Assembly: GCF_014203715.1 (NCBI RefSeq)
Contig: NZ_JACHJP010000002.1
Coordinates: 682,001-746,000 of the forward strand
Reading direction: 5' to 3'
Origin: Streptosporangium saharense
Lineage (GTDB): Bacteria > Actinomycetota > Actinomycetes > Streptosporangiales > Streptosporangiaceae
Length of the DNA stretch: 64,000 bases
Both the position numbers and the translations under genes were made by a program. The notes beneath the pieces were generated by a model. That model was not told where the DNA came from, ran no database searches, and saw only the letters and a list, made by a program, of their open reading frames with translations. Below, in pieces: positions 48,911-58,198 of this stretch (positions within the stretch are counted from its first letter, which is position 1; each line of letters opens with the position of its first letter).

Positions 48911-49611
48911 GACATCTGCAGATCGCGTTGTGGGGCGTGCTGCCCTACCTCGTCCTCGTCCTGTTCGTCGCGGGCAGCGTCTGGCGCTACCGCTACGACC
49001 GCTTCGGGATGACCACCCGATCGAGCCAGTTGCACGAGAGCCGCCTGCTGCGCGTCGCGGGGCCGCTCTTCCACTACGGCCTGCTGTTCGTCATCGCGGG
49101 CCACGTCGTCGGGCTGCTCGTGCCCGAGCGGCTGACCGAGGACATGCACATCACCGAGTCCCTCTACCGCGCCAACGCGCTGGTCGTCGGCGGGCTCGCC
49201 GGGGTCGCCGCCGTCCTCGGGCTCGCCCTCCTGCTGTGGCGCAGGCTGCGGGTCAGGGCGATCAGGCAGGCGGGCGTCCGTGGCGACCGTCTGGTCTACC
49301 CGGTGCTGGCCACCGTCCTGCTCGCCGGGGTCGCGGCCACCCTGCTCGGGTCGAGGGCGGGCTCCTACGACTACCGGCTCGGGGTCTCGGTGTGGTTCAG
49401 GAGCCTGTTCGAGCTCGAACCCGACGTGCCCGCCATGGCGGGTGCCCCGCTGCTGTTCCAGGCGCACACCCTGCTCGGCATCGTCCTGTTCGCGCTGTGG
49501 CCGTTCAGCAGGCTGGTGCACGCCTTCGGTGTCCCGCTGGGCTACCTGGTGCGTCCCTACGTCGTCTACCGGTCGCGCGCCACGCTCGCCGACCGGAACG
49601 GGACGCGCTGA
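48907..49611 (+). CDS. narI: Respiratory nitrate reductase gamma subunit (cytochrome b)
   Basis: 234 residues from a GTG at 48907 overlapping the narJ stop. Five membrane helices (about 5-25, 52-72, 88-110, 130-148 and 183-203). With this start the four haem-b ligands fall at His56, His66, His187 and His205, the same numbers as in the E. coli protein, which supports the start choice. It oxidises menaquinol at the outer face and delivers electrons to NarH, anchoring NarGH to the membrane. The much longer open frame upstream is a narJ shadow. Confidence 0.97.
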   Translation: MRHLQIALWGVLPYLVLVLFVAGSVWRYRYDRFGMTTRSSQLHESRLLRVAGPLFHYGLLFVIAGHVVGLLVPERLTEDMHITESLYRANALVVGGLAGVAAVLGLALLLWRRLRVRAIRQAGVRGDRLVYPVLATVLLAGVAATLLGSRAGSYDYRLGVSVWFRSLFELEPDVPAMAGAPLLFQAHTLLGIVLFALWPFSRLVHAFGVPLGYLVRPYVVYRSRATLADRNGTR

Positions 49612-49614
49612 GCC

Positions 49615-50262
49615 ATGACCATCTCACCCCCCGCCCCCGTCGTGCTGGTCTCGGCCAGGATGCCGCTGACCGCCACCCCCCACCTGCTGACCCGGACCCC
49701 CCACCCACCGGGTGGGCTCGTCGTCACGCTGGCTCTGCTGCGCGCCCACTGGCAGCTTCTCGCCCTCATGCTCGCGGTGGCCCTCGCCACGGCGGTGCTC
49801 GTCACCGTCAACCGCCAGACCAGGCGTCCCTGCCTCCCGGTCCCCGTCCCTCCCGTGCCGCCCGCTCCCCTGCCCTCGATGCCCGTACGGAAGCGGCCCG
49901 CCGCCCCGCCCCCGGTCAGGGAGACCGCGGCGCGGCGGGCCGCCGAGACGCTGGTGGCGACGATGCCGACCCCGCTGTGGCCGATGGCGCTGGCCCGTGC
50001 CGTACGGCTGCTCGCCCGGGGGGACGCCGCCCGCGAGGCGGAGGTCCGTCGCCGTCTGCGCCTGTCGCGGACCCTCCTGACGGGTGCCGCCCCCGCCGAG
50101 ACGGAGGCCGTCCGCCGCGCCGCCGTCGACCAGTGGAGCCTGGCCTTCACCGCCCTCCGTGGGCGGGACGCCCACACCCCCGCCCTGCTGAACGCCTTCA
50201 GCGACACCTTCACCCACCTGCTCGCCACCGCCGTTTCCCCACGGGACCGCGATTCCCACTGA
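49615..50262 (+). CDS. Hypothetical membrane-anchored protein, last gene of the nar unit
   Basis: 215 residues from an ATG 4 bp after the narI stop. It has one strongly hydrophobic helix (about 36-62), then a proline-rich linker (PVPVPPVPPAPLPSMP, about 77-92) and a basic helical domain with AARRAAETLVATMPTPLWPMALARAVRLLARGD and a C-terminal DQWSLAFTALRG segment. I do not recognise it. Close spacing to narI and a terminator just after its stop support a place in the nar transcript, but open frames on the other strand overlap it entirely, so reality of the gene is not certain. If real, it could be a single-pass accessory of the nitrate reductase. Confidence 0.5.
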   Translation: MTISPPAPVVLVSARMPLTATPHLLTRTPHPPGGLVVTLALLRAHWQLLALMLAVALATAVLVTVNRQTRRPCLPVPVPPVPPAPLPSMPVRKRPAAPPPVRETAARRAAETLVATMPTPLWPMALARAVRLLARGDAAREAEVRRRLRLSRTLLTGAAPAETEAVRRAAVDQWSLAFTALRGRDAHTPALLNAFSDTFTHLLATAVSPRDRDSH

Positions 50263-50267
50263 GGACG

Positions 50268-50302
50268 CCTTCCCCGGAACCCGCCGCGGGTACCGGGGAA
50301 GG
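50268..50302 (+). terminator. Hairpin terminator of the nar operon
   Basis: CCTTCCCCGG pairs perfectly with CCGGGGAAGG (10 bp) across a 15-nt loop, beginning 6 bp after the stop at 50262. From 50303 to 50616 follows an AT-richer region that must hold the RHS promoter; I see no gene there. Confidence 0.65.
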
Positions 50303-50616
50303 GTGTGCGGCAGCCGTACACGACGGGAGAAGGCGCGTCACGTGGAAAACGCGGAGCGTGAACGGGAAAGCGGTCAGCCGATCTTTCCAATTGATTATGG
50401 AAGATCACTGGAATTCCGTCGTTCCAGGCCAGGAAAGGTGACCGCGCATTCAACGGGTTAAGGACCGATTCGGCGCGGTCGATTCGGGCTCTATAACGAA
50501 ACGTCATCGGCGAAACAAAAGAGTTGCAGCGCACAATGCCGAATGGTTCCCTCGTGGGCGTACCTGGATAGCTGGTTCTTCCGCTGCCGGTCCCTCCACG
50601 GGGGAGGTTTCTAGTA
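50303..50616 (+). promoter_or_regulatory. Upstream region of the RHS toxin gene
   Basis: About 310 bp with clearly lower GC than flanking genes (for example around 50380-50420 and 50490-50540). It ends in a strong GGGGGAGG ribosome binding site (50600-50607) 9 bp before the ATG. No open frame with coding character is visible. The exact promoter cannot be set by eye. Confidence 0.4.
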
Positions 50617-53600
50617 ATGCTCGCCATCAGTCGGTCCCGTCGTGCCCGAATTCTGATTCCATTCATCGTCTCGACGCTCTTCGCGTCGTTTCTCACGGTG
50701 CCGGACGCGGATCCCGCGGCCGCCGCGCCACCGCCGGTTCCGCAGGCCAGACCCGGTCCCGGCCCCGTCGAACGCCCCTTGCCCAGGGGCATCCGCCCCG
50801 ACAGGGCGCTCAAGGCCGGTGAACGGCCCCCGGTCGTGCCGCTGGGTGTGAAAGCCGCAGGCAAGCCGACGAAGGTGAGCGCGGAGAACTGGACGTCCCT
50901 CACCGGAAAGGCCGCGAGGAAAGCCGTTGACGACGGGTTCAGTGGCCTGTCGCTGCGGCCCGGTTACGTGCTGGGCGACACCTCGCTGGTGACCTACTTC
51001 AACGTCGGCCAGGCCGATCCCTCATGGACGGCCGCGCGGGTGCGGCTCTACGACGCCGAGTCGCAGACCGAGCAGACCTCCACCCTGGTGGAGCGTCCCG
51101 ACTTGCAACGTTCCTACTGCGGCGGCGCGGGCGACCTCTGCCGTTCCTTCGGTTCCGCCGACGGCTGGACGCTGGAGACCGGCAGGGAGTACTTCGTCAC
51201 CGTCGCGGCGGTCTACGGCGACGGCCGCGAGGTCGTCTCCCCGCCCTCTGACCGGTCGGTCCCGCGCGAGACCATCGACCCGCCGCCGGTCCCGAACGAG
51301 CAGGCCTCCGGCTGCGGGTGCGGCAACGCGCTGGCGCTGACCGCGGCGGGCCAGGCCTCCAGGGCGCTGGGCGTCAACACCGGCACCGGCGCCTTCGTGC
51401 GGACCGAGCGCGACCTGGCGATGGCCTCGTACGGCCCGCGGTTCGTCTCGGCGCGCACCTACTCCTCGATGAACCGGGGCGCCAGCCCGCTCGGCCCCGG
51501 TTGGGCCTGGTCCTACGACATGCGGGTGAGCGCGGGCGAGGACGGCGTGGCCGTGGTGCGCGCCGAGGACGGCGCCCAGGCCCGCTACACCCCGGCCGGG
51601 GACGGCAAGTACAGGCGTCCGCCCGGCGTGCGCTCGACCCTGCGTAAGACAGCGGACGGCTGGGAGCTGACCACGCCCCGCCAGGTGCGCTACGGCTTCG
51701 ACGGCCAGGGCCGTCTCGTCTCGATCCGCAACGCGCGCGGCGTCGGGGTACGGCTCGCCTACGAGGGCCTGGGAGTCAACATCACCGACGCCTCGGGGCG
51801 GACGGCGCAGGTGCGGATCGAGGGCGGCCTGATCAGGGAGATCAAGCTGCCCGACGGCCGCAACGTGAACTACTTCTACACCTCGGGGCTGCTCACGTCG
51901 GTGCTCGACGCCCGCGGGTTCACCTGGAGGTACCGCTACCACGCCAACACCCTGCTGTCGCAGGTGGTCGACCCGCACAACGTGGCGATCATCTCCAACG
52001 ACTACGGCGACGACGGACGGGTGACCGCCCAGCGCGACGGCCTGGGCAAGCAGACCACCTTCGCCTGGGACGCCGCCAGGCAGGAGGCCACGACCACCGA
52101 CCCCGACGGGGTGGTGATCTGGGACGGCTACCGGGGCAACACGCTGGTCTACTCCCAGCGCGGCACCGGTGACTCCGACAACCACCGCTACGACCGGGAC
52201 CTCAACCGCGACCTGGTGGTCAACGGCAACCAGCACCAGCACGAGGCGACCTTCGACGCCAACGGCAACCGGATCTCCGCCACCGCTCCCAAACCGCTCG
52301 GCTTCTCCGAGAAGACGAAGTTCGATGAGCGCAACAACCCGACCGAGCACACCGACGCCAACGGCCAGGTGTGGAAGGACACCTACAACGAGTTCGACGA
52401 GCTGGTGCGCAGCGTCGATCCCGAGGGTCACGACATCACGCACACCTACGACTCACGCGGCCTGCGGACCTCGACGACCGACCAGCGGGGCAAGGTGACG
52501 CGCTTCGAGTATCTCCCGCAGGGCGACCAGAACGCGGGCCTGCCCAAGGCGGTGGTCTCGCCCACGGGACGGCGCAGCGAGGTCGTCTACGACGCCACCG
52601 GACGCAGGGTCGCCTCGATCGACCCGCGTGGCACCGTACAGGGCGGAAACCGGGCGGCCCACACCACCCGCTACGCCTACGACGCGCAGGACCGGGTGAC
52701 CAGCACGCTGGAGCCGGGCAAGAACGGGGCCTGGCGCAGCGGGTTCGACGAGACAGGCCGACTGGTGCGGCGGCAGACGCCGACCGAGGCCACGACCGAC
52801 TACGAGTACTTCGCCAACGGACTGCTCAAGACGGTCGACGACTCGCGGCGCACCACGACCTACACCTACACCGACGCGGGACGGCGGGCGTCGTCCCAGG
52901 CGCACCTGCGCACCCGGACCCCGATCACGACGACCTACGGCTACGACGGCAAGGGCCTGCTCAAGACGGTCACCTCGCCACGCGGCAACGAGCCGGGAGC
53001 CAACCCCGCCGACTTCACGACCACCTACTTCTACGACGCCGACGACAACCCGATCAGGGTGCGGCACCCCTACCCCGGGGGCGGGTTCACCGACCGGGAC
53101 ATCAAGGTCGACGCGCTGGACCGCACCACGAACAAGACCGACGAACTGGGCGAGGAGTCGGCGTTCGGACGGGACAACAACGGCAACATCACCGCAACCA
53201 CCGACGCGCTTGGCCGTACCACCCGCATGGACTACGACCGCAGCGGGCGGCAGACCGAGATCAGGGACCCGGCGGGCAAGACGACCCGCACCGAGTACGA
53301 CGCGGCGGGAAACCGGATCAGGGAGACCAACGCCGAGGGCGGCGTCACCACCTGGAAGTACGACGACGACGGCCTGCTGACCGGCGTGACCGAACCGCGC
53401 GGCAACGTCGAGGGTGCCGACCCGGCCCGTTTCACCACCCGCTACGAGTACGACCAGGCGGGCAACCAGGTCAAGTCCATCGACCCGCTCGGCAACACCA
53501 CGGTCGCGGCCTACGACGCGAACAACAGGGTCGTCTCGGTCACCGACGCCAAGGGACGCACCACCCACCGGACCTACCGGGAGGACGACCTTCCGGCCAC

Positions 53601-56600
53601 GGTGCACACGCCGGAGACGCCCTACAACCCCAACGACCCGACCGCCCGCTCGACCGTCTACACCTACAGCACCGACGGCCTGGTCGAGTCGGTGCGCGAC
53701 CCGCTCGGCCACTACACGCGGATGGCCTACGACGACGCCGGACGCCTGATCACCAAGGCCGACCCGCTGGCGCGCCGGGTCGAGGTCACCTACGACGCCG
53801 AGAGCAACCCGCTGACCGCGATCACCATCAACGGTCCCGAATGGGTCAGCCCCGAGGAGCGGCTGAAGCGGACGATCGTCAACACCTACGACATCCTGGG
53901 CCGCCGCACCAGGACCGCGCTCGGCTCGCAGGGGCCCGCCTACACCTTCGGCTACGACGCCAAGGACCGCACCACCTCCTACGGCGACCCGACCGGGGTG
54001 CGGGACGTCTCCTACGACTCCGAGGACCAGATCCTCGGAGTCACCCGCAGGACCGCGGGCCAGGCGGACGAGACGTTCTCCTACGGCTACGACGAGCGCG
54101 GCAACATCGTCTCGCGCACCTACCCCGACGGGACGAAGGTGAGCGCCGCCTACGACGGCGACGGCAGGCAGACCGAACAGCGGGTGACCGGCGGCATCGT
54201 CGGCGAGGGCGGCGCCGAGTGGCGCTTCGGCTACGACGTGGCGGGCCGCCGTACGAGCACCACCCTGCCCGGCGGCACCGGGCTGACCGAGAGGCGCGCC
54301 TACGACGACGCGGGACGGCTGACCCGTATAGCCACCGCAGGTGGCGACGACGCCCCGGTCTCGGCGTTCGACCTCACCCTCGACCAGGTCGGCAACCCGA
54401 CCAGGGTCCTCACCACACGCGGTACGGCGAGCGAGTCGGTGGCCTACTCCTACGACACGGTCGACCGGGTCACCTCCGCCTGCTACTCGGCGACGAGCTG
54501 CGCGACCGGTTCACAGATGGCCGGGCGGATCGACTACACCTACGACCTGGTGGGCAACCGCCTCAGCCAGAAGCGCACCGGTACGGCCGGCAACGACACC
54601 ACCACCTACTCCTACGACGCCGCCGACCAGCTGACCCGCGAGACCGTCGCCAAACCCGGCTCAAGCGTCGCCCGCGACTTCGCCTACGACGTCAACGGCA
54701 ACCAGGTCCGCGCGGGCTCCGACCGGTTCGAGTACAACCTGGACAGCAGCCTGGCCAAGGCCACCGTCGGCGGCAACGTCACCACCTTCACCTACGACGC
54801 CACCGGGCTGCGCCTCTCGGCCACCAGCGCGAGGGCGGGCGGCACCGTCGCGGCGGTGCAGCGCTGGAGCTGGGACGTCAACGGCACCCTGCCGCAGATC
54901 GCCCTGGACACCACGACCAACGCCGGGGGCGCGGTCGTCGAGAAGCAGGGTTTCACCCACGGCCCCGACGACGAGCCGCTGGCCCTGCTCGCCCAGGGCA
55001 GCGCGCACTCCTACACGCACGACTGGCTCGGCGGCGTCGCCAACATGGTCTCCGCGACCGGCCAGGTGGAGGCGGGCTACGACTACGACCCCTTCGGCAA
55101 CCCCCGCACCGGCCCCACCCTGACCACCGCGAACTCCGGAACCGGCGGCGGCGCGGGAGCCGCCGGACGTAGCGGATCCGGTGCTTTCTCCGCGGCCCCC
55201 AACAACCCGCTGAGGTTCACCGGCGCCTACCAGGACCAGACCACCGGCGACGGCAACTACTACCTGCGGGCCCGCAACTACAACCCCGGCACGGGCCGCT
55301 TCACCGGCGTCGATCCCATGCCCACCGGGGCGAGCGCCACCTCCGCCTACACCTACGCCGCCAACAACCCCCTCGTCTACACCGACCCCACCGGCGAGGT
55401 GAAGGCGGCGGCGGACGGCGGCGGCAGCGGAACCGCCCCCGGCCAGGAGGCCGACCCCGGCCCCAGCCCCGAGGACGTCGCCAAGGCCCAGCAGCTACAG
55501 AACAAGAGCGTGCTGGACGTCATCCTTGAGGCCGGTGGCCAGATCCTCATGGAGATCCTGGGGATCAACGACGTCCTCAACTGCCTCAAGGGCGACATCG
55601 GCGCCTGCGTGATGGCCGTGATCGGGTCGCTGCCCTGGGGCAAGATCTTCAAGGCCAAGAAGATCGCCGAGGCGATCTGGCGCGCGGGCAAGGCCGTCTT
55701 CGCCTTCTTCGAGGAACTCAAGTGGGCCAAGGCCATCCTGCGCGGAGCCGAACGCGCCGCCGAGGCGGCCAAGGCAGCCGCCGCGAAGGCGGCCAGGGCG
55801 GCGGCGGAGAAAGCCGCGGCGGCCAAGGCGGCGTCCGAGGCCTACGCCAAGAAGGTCGCCGCGGAAGCAGCCGAAAGAGCCAAGGCCATAGCCGCCAAGG
55901 CCAAGGCCAAAACCCGGCCCCAGCCCCCGGCCGCGAAGGCGAGCTGCAACAGCTTCGCCGTCGGCAGCCTCGTCCTCATGGCGGACGGCACCGCCAAACC
56001 CGTCGAGAAGATCGACCTCGGCGAACAGGTCGTCGCCACCGACCCCGAGTCCGGCGAGACCACGGCCAAACCCGTCGTGGGCCTGATCACCGGCGAGGGC
56101 GAAAAACACCTGGTCCGCATCACCCTCGGCGACCAGGGCTCGACCACCGGCCAGATCGTGACGACAGACGGCCATCCCTTCTGGGTCGAGAGCGAACGCC
56201 GGTGGCTCAAGGCCGACGCCCTCCAGCCAGGCATGTGGCTACGCACCAGCGCCGGCACCCACATCCAGATAACCGCCCTCAAGAAGTGGACCGCTCACGA
56301 ACGCGTCCACAACCTCACGGTCGCCGACGTCCACACGTATTACGTGGTGGCCGGAGCAGCTCCGGTCCTTGTTCACAACTGTGGAACCGGCCCGAAGGAT
56401 GGTTCGGGCCTGTCGCACGACGAACTCATGTCGAAGGCACAAGGCCTTCGAGACGAGTACGCGAGCGAGATGGCAAAACTGTCGAACAGCAAGCGCCCAG
56501 CAACAGTGACGGCGGGATACAACGTCGAGACAGGACAGTACGCTGCCGGAGCGTCCGTCAAGGGGGTGTGCGCCGAGGTATGCGTCGTAAATCAACTGGG

Positions 56601-56760
56601 TGGCGACCCCTCGAAAATCATGTTCACAACCGCGATCCGTCCTCGTACCGGTAAGCAGATCCCAATCTGTGTTGCCTGCGAGGGTCAGTTCGGCCGTGGC
56701 GGTTTCCAGGAACCGGATACTGTGTTCGACACGGACTTACTACGGCTCTTCGATGACTAG
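50617..56760 (+). CDS. Secreted RHS/YD-repeat polymorphic toxin with HINT domain and deaminase-like C-terminal tip
   Basis: 2047 residues. A signal peptide (residues about 1-40) is followed by a beta-rich N-terminal region, many YD repeats (pattern Y-D-x-x-G-R, about 340-1560) and the RHS core end (YLRARNYNPGTGRFTGVDP near 1550, then NNPLVYTDPTG). After an Ala/Lys-rich coiled segment (about 1700-1775) comes a HINT domain: CNSFAVGSLVLMADGT from Cys1777 to the terminal HN-C (His1920-Asn1921-Cys1922). The last 125 residues form the variable tip, with Cys1985-Ala-Glu1987 and Cys2018-x2-Cys2021: the zinc-binding CAE...CxxC pattern of the deaminase superfamily, similar to YwqJ-like toxins. RHS repeats usually cocoon the toxin and HINT releases it by autoproteolysis. 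A TTA codon (56737) lies in the tip, whose GC is lower than the body. Immunity-type genes follow. Confidence 0.9.
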   Translation: MLAISRSRRARILIPFIVSTLFASFLTVPDADPAAAAPPPVPQARPGPGPVERPLPRGIRPDRALKAGERPPVVPLGVKAAGKPTKVSAENWTSLTGKAARKAVDDGFSGLSLRPGYVLGDTSLVTYFNVGQADPSWTAARVRLYDAESQTEQTSTLVERPDLQRSYCGGAGDLCRSFGSADGWTLETGREYFVTVAAVYGDGREVVSPPSDRSVPRETIDPPPVPNEQASGCGCGNALALTAAGQASRALGVNTGTGAFVRTERDLAMASYGPRFVSARTYSSMNRGASPLGPGWAWSYDMRVSAGEDGVAVVRAEDGAQARYTPAGDGKYRRPPGVRSTLRKTADGWELTTPRQVRYGFDGQGRLVSIRNARGVGVRLAYEGLGVNITDASGRTAQVRIEGGLIREIKLPDGRNVNYFYTSGLLTSVLDARGFTWRYRYHANTLLSQVVDPHNVAIISNDYGDDGRVTAQRDGLGKQTTFAWDAARQEATTTDPDGVVIWDGYRGNTLVYSQRGTGDSDNHRYDRDLNRDLVVNGNQHQHEATFDANGNRISATAPKPLGFSEKTKFDERNNPTEHTDANGQVWKDTYNEFDELVRSVDPEGHDITHTYDSRGLRTSTTDQRGKVTRFEYLPQGDQNAGLPKAVVSPTGRRSEVVYDATGRRVASIDPRGTVQGGNRAAHTTRYAYDAQDRVTSTLEPGKNGAWRSGFDETGRLVRRQTPTEATTDYEYFANGLLKTVDDSRRTTTYTYTDAGRRASSQAHLRTRTPITTTYGYDGKGLLKTVTSPRGNEPGANPADFTTTYFYDADDNPIRVRHPYPGGGFTDRDIKVDALDRTTNKTDELGEESAFGRDNNGNITATTDALGRTTRMDYDRSGRQTEIRDPAGKTTRTEYDAAGNRIRETNAEGGVTTWKYDDDGLLTGVTEPRGNVEGADPARFTTRYEYDQAGNQVKSIDPLGNTTVAAYDANNRVVSVTDAKGRTTHRTYREDDLPATVHTPETPYNPNDPTARSTVYTYSTDGLVESVRDPLGHYTRMAYDDAGRLITKADPLARRVEVTYDAESNPLTAITINGPEWVSPEERLKRTIVNTYDILGRRTRTALGSQGPAYTFGYDAKDRTTSYGDPTGVRDVSYDSEDQILGVTRRTAGQADETFSYGYDERGNIVSRTYPDGTKVSAAYDGDGRQTEQRVTGGIVGEGGAEWRFGYDVAGRRTSTTLPGGTGLTERRAYDDAGRLTRIATAGGDDAPVSAFDLTLDQVGNPTRVLTTRGTASESVAYSYDTVDRVTSACYSATSCATGSQMAGRIDYTYDLVGNRLSQKRTGTAGNDTTTYSYDAADQLTRETVAKPGSSVARDFAYDVNGNQVRAGSDRFEYNLDSSLAKATVGGNVTTFTYDATGLRLSATSARAGGTVAAVQRWSWDVNGTLPQIALDTTTNAGGAVVEKQGFTHGPDDEPLALLAQGSAHSYTHDWLGGVANMVSATGQVEAGYDYDPFGNPRTGPTLTTANSGTGGGAGAAGRSGSGAFSAAPNNPLRFTGAYQDQTTGDGNYYLRARNYNPGTGRFTGVDPMPTGASATSAYTYAANNPLVYTDPTGEVKAAADGGGSGTAPGQEADPGPSPEDVAKAQQLQNKSVLDVILEAGGQILMEILGINDVLNCLKGDIGACVMAVIGSLPWGKIFKAKKIAEAIWRAGKAVFAFFEELKWAKAILRGAERAAEAAKAAAAKAARAAAEKAAAAKAASEAYAKKVAAEAAERAKAIAAKAKAKTRPQPPAAKASCNSFAVGSLVLMADGTAKPVEKIDLGEQVVATDPESGETTAKPVVGLITGEGEKHLVRITLGDQGSTTGQIVTTDGHPFWVESERRWLKADALQPGMWLRTSAGTHIQITALKKWTAHERVHNLTVADVHTYYVVAGAAPVLVHNCGTGPKDGSGLSHDELMSKAQGLRDEYASEMAKLSNSKRPATVTAGYNVETGQYAAGASVKGVCAEVCVVNQLGGDPSKIMFTTAIRPRTGKQIPICVACEGQFGRGGFQEPDTVFDTDLLRLFDD

Positions 56761-56773
56761 ATGAGAGTCAGCT

Positions 56774-57346
56774 GTGGAATTCGAGCTGGGACGGCACACC
56801 TGGGCGTCGCTTCAAGGCGCCCATGGCGAGGCGAGGCTTCTCGAAACCGCTCTCCGCGAACTGGCGGAGGCTGGGAGCCGGGAGGCGGCTGAGACCGCCG
56901 CCGGTCGCGTCCAGCGGGTCGTCTTCGCCCAAGGACTGCTCTGTGAAGCGTCAGTGGCGTTGGCGTCCGGGCTCGTCCACTGCCTGTGGCACCGTTCGGA
57001 GCAGTCCGAGGATCTCATCCTCGGACTGCTCTCGGACATCTCCGCCGGAACCGTGGACGAGAACGATCCGGAAGTCTTCGGGCCAGTGTCCGGGGAACTG
57101 TGCATGGCTGAGATCTGCCTGGGGTTTCCCGCCTATGTCGAAATCCTCGAAACCGGAAGCAACATCGACTCCCGTACCGCCTGCATCGACCTCATCCTGA
57201 TGTGCGGCCTCTCGAACCCGGCTCTCAGGGAACGGTCGATCTTCTTCCTGGAGAACGCACTGCGACTCGACGCACTCACCGGGCATCGGGACGTACTCAC
57301 CGCGTCGATCGACGAACTGCGGCAGGAGGCCGACAGTTGTCAATGA
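56774..57346 (+). CDS. Putative immunity protein for the RHS tip
   Basis: 190 residues from a GTG 13 bp after the toxin stop. Mostly helical, with HEAT-like hydrophobic spacing: LLETALRELAEAG, GLVHCLWHRSEQSEDLILGLLSDI, RTACIDLILMCGLSNPALRERSIFFLENALRLD. No known immunity family is clear to me. Position directly after a polymorphic-toxin tip and lower GC are the reasons for the call: the cognate immunity gene is normally the first one downstream. Its stop overlaps the next ATG (ATGA). Confidence 0.6.
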   Translation: MEFELGRHTWASLQGAHGEARLLETALRELAEAGSREAAETAAGRVQRVVFAQGLLCEASVALASGLVHCLWHRSEQSEDLILGLLSDISAGTVDENDPEVFGPVSGELCMAEICLGFPAYVEILETGSNIDSRTACIDLILMCGLSNPALRERSIFFLENALRLDALTGHRDVLTASIDELRQEADSCQ

Positions 57347-57525
57347 ATATCCTGCCCTCCATACGTGATCCGGCCGTGTTTGAGAGGGAAATCGGTGAAA
57401 TAATGATCTCACCAAGATGCACAGAGAATCTCATTGCAGGGCTCACGCTGGTCACAGGATCGGACGTCGAAGTGAGCTCGCTTGACGAGGCGATACAGAT
57501 CGCCGATTCGCCTTTCAGAGTGTAG
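57343..57525 (+). CDS. Small protein coupled to the putative immunity gene
   Basis: 60 residues from an ATG that overlaps the preceding stop (ATGA). It reads MNILPSIRDPAVFEREIGEI and ends in SLDEAIQIADSPFRV, with no signal peptide or membrane segment. I do not recognise it. It may be a second, short immunity-type protein or the remnant of a longer one left by tip exchange. After it, up to 57628, I see only a very short frame (57527-57583). Confidence 0.45.
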   Translation: MNILPSIRDPAVFEREIGEIMISPRCTENLIAGLTLVTGSDVEVSSLDEAIQIADSPFRV

Positions 57526-57628
57526 ACATGGAAACGCCTGCAGCCTTGGGCTACACCTCTCTCGTGGAAGAGCGACCCCGCTGACCCGGCAGAAAGCAAG
57601 CGATGCCCCTGATCGGCTCGCACGCTTC

Positions 57629-58162
57629 ATGGAACACCTCAATTCAATCCTCGGCGCGGAACCCGACATCCACGAGGTTCCACCCCGCGAGCCCCGTGAC
57701 GGTCGTGTTCTCGCCCTCGTCTACCTGGACACTCCAGAGCCCGGCCTCATCTCCGGGCTCACTTACGGACTGTCACTGTGGCAGTGGGAAGATCCGGGAC
57801 CACCCGCCCGCGAGCTCTGTATAACGATGCGTTCGAGTGACCCGGAATGGGCGAAGGTCCCCGCCGTCACGGTGGCCGCCCTCCGCGGCATGTGCCCGTT
57901 CGACCCGGGCATGGTGATCGGCTACATGAAGCCGTACGTGACCGGCTCGCGACTGAGCAGCCTGTTCTTGGCCACACCACCAACCGAACTCGGACTCGCC
58001 GAACGCATCGATCTCAGCACGAATCCTGAGGACTCGGTGGAGATCGTCGGCGCCTATCCGATCCACGCCTCGGAGAGAAGGTTCATCCACGCTCGGGGAG
58101 CCGAAGCGCTACAGGACTCCCGATGGGATCCGTTCGATCCCGCCCGTCCACCTGCGCTCTGA
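57629..58162 (+). CDS. Suppressor-of-fused (SUFU) domain protein, probable immunity protein
   Basis: 177 residues if the ATG at 57629 is used; the frame is open further upstream, and no ribosome site decides the start. MEHLNSILGAEPDIHEVPP, GLISGLTYGLSLWQW, ELCITMRSSDPEWAKVPAVTVAALRG and GSRLSSLFLATPP match the SUFU-like fold, one of the commonest immunity families in bacterial polymorphic-toxin loci. It lies third after the RHS toxin, so it could protect against the current tip or be an orphan immunity gene acquired against a former or foreign tip. It is convergent with the TenA-like gene, 36 bp apart. Confidence 0.7.
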   Translation: MEHLNSILGAEPDIHEVPPREPRDGRVLALVYLDTPEPGLISGLTYGLSLWQWEDPGPPARELCITMRSSDPEWAKVPAVTVAALRGMCPFDPGMVIGYMKPYVTGSRLSSLFLATPPTELGLAERIDLSTNPEDSVEIVGAYPIHASERRFIHARGAEALQDSRWDPFDPARPPAL

Positions 58163-58198
58163 CGCGGAAGACGGCCGACGCCCACACGGATGACCCGG

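Noticed and set aside
49566-50903. A 445-codon minus-strand frame over the end of the nar operon
   Set aside because: It crosses the nar terminator and the RHS promoter and start, and its translation is Arg/Thr/Gly-rich without motifs. The plus-strand candidate at 49615 is better placed.
57527-57583. An 18-codon frame between the 60-residue protein and the SUFU gene
   Set aside because: Too short and without a ribosome binding site or recognisable sequence; more likely untranslated or a remnant.
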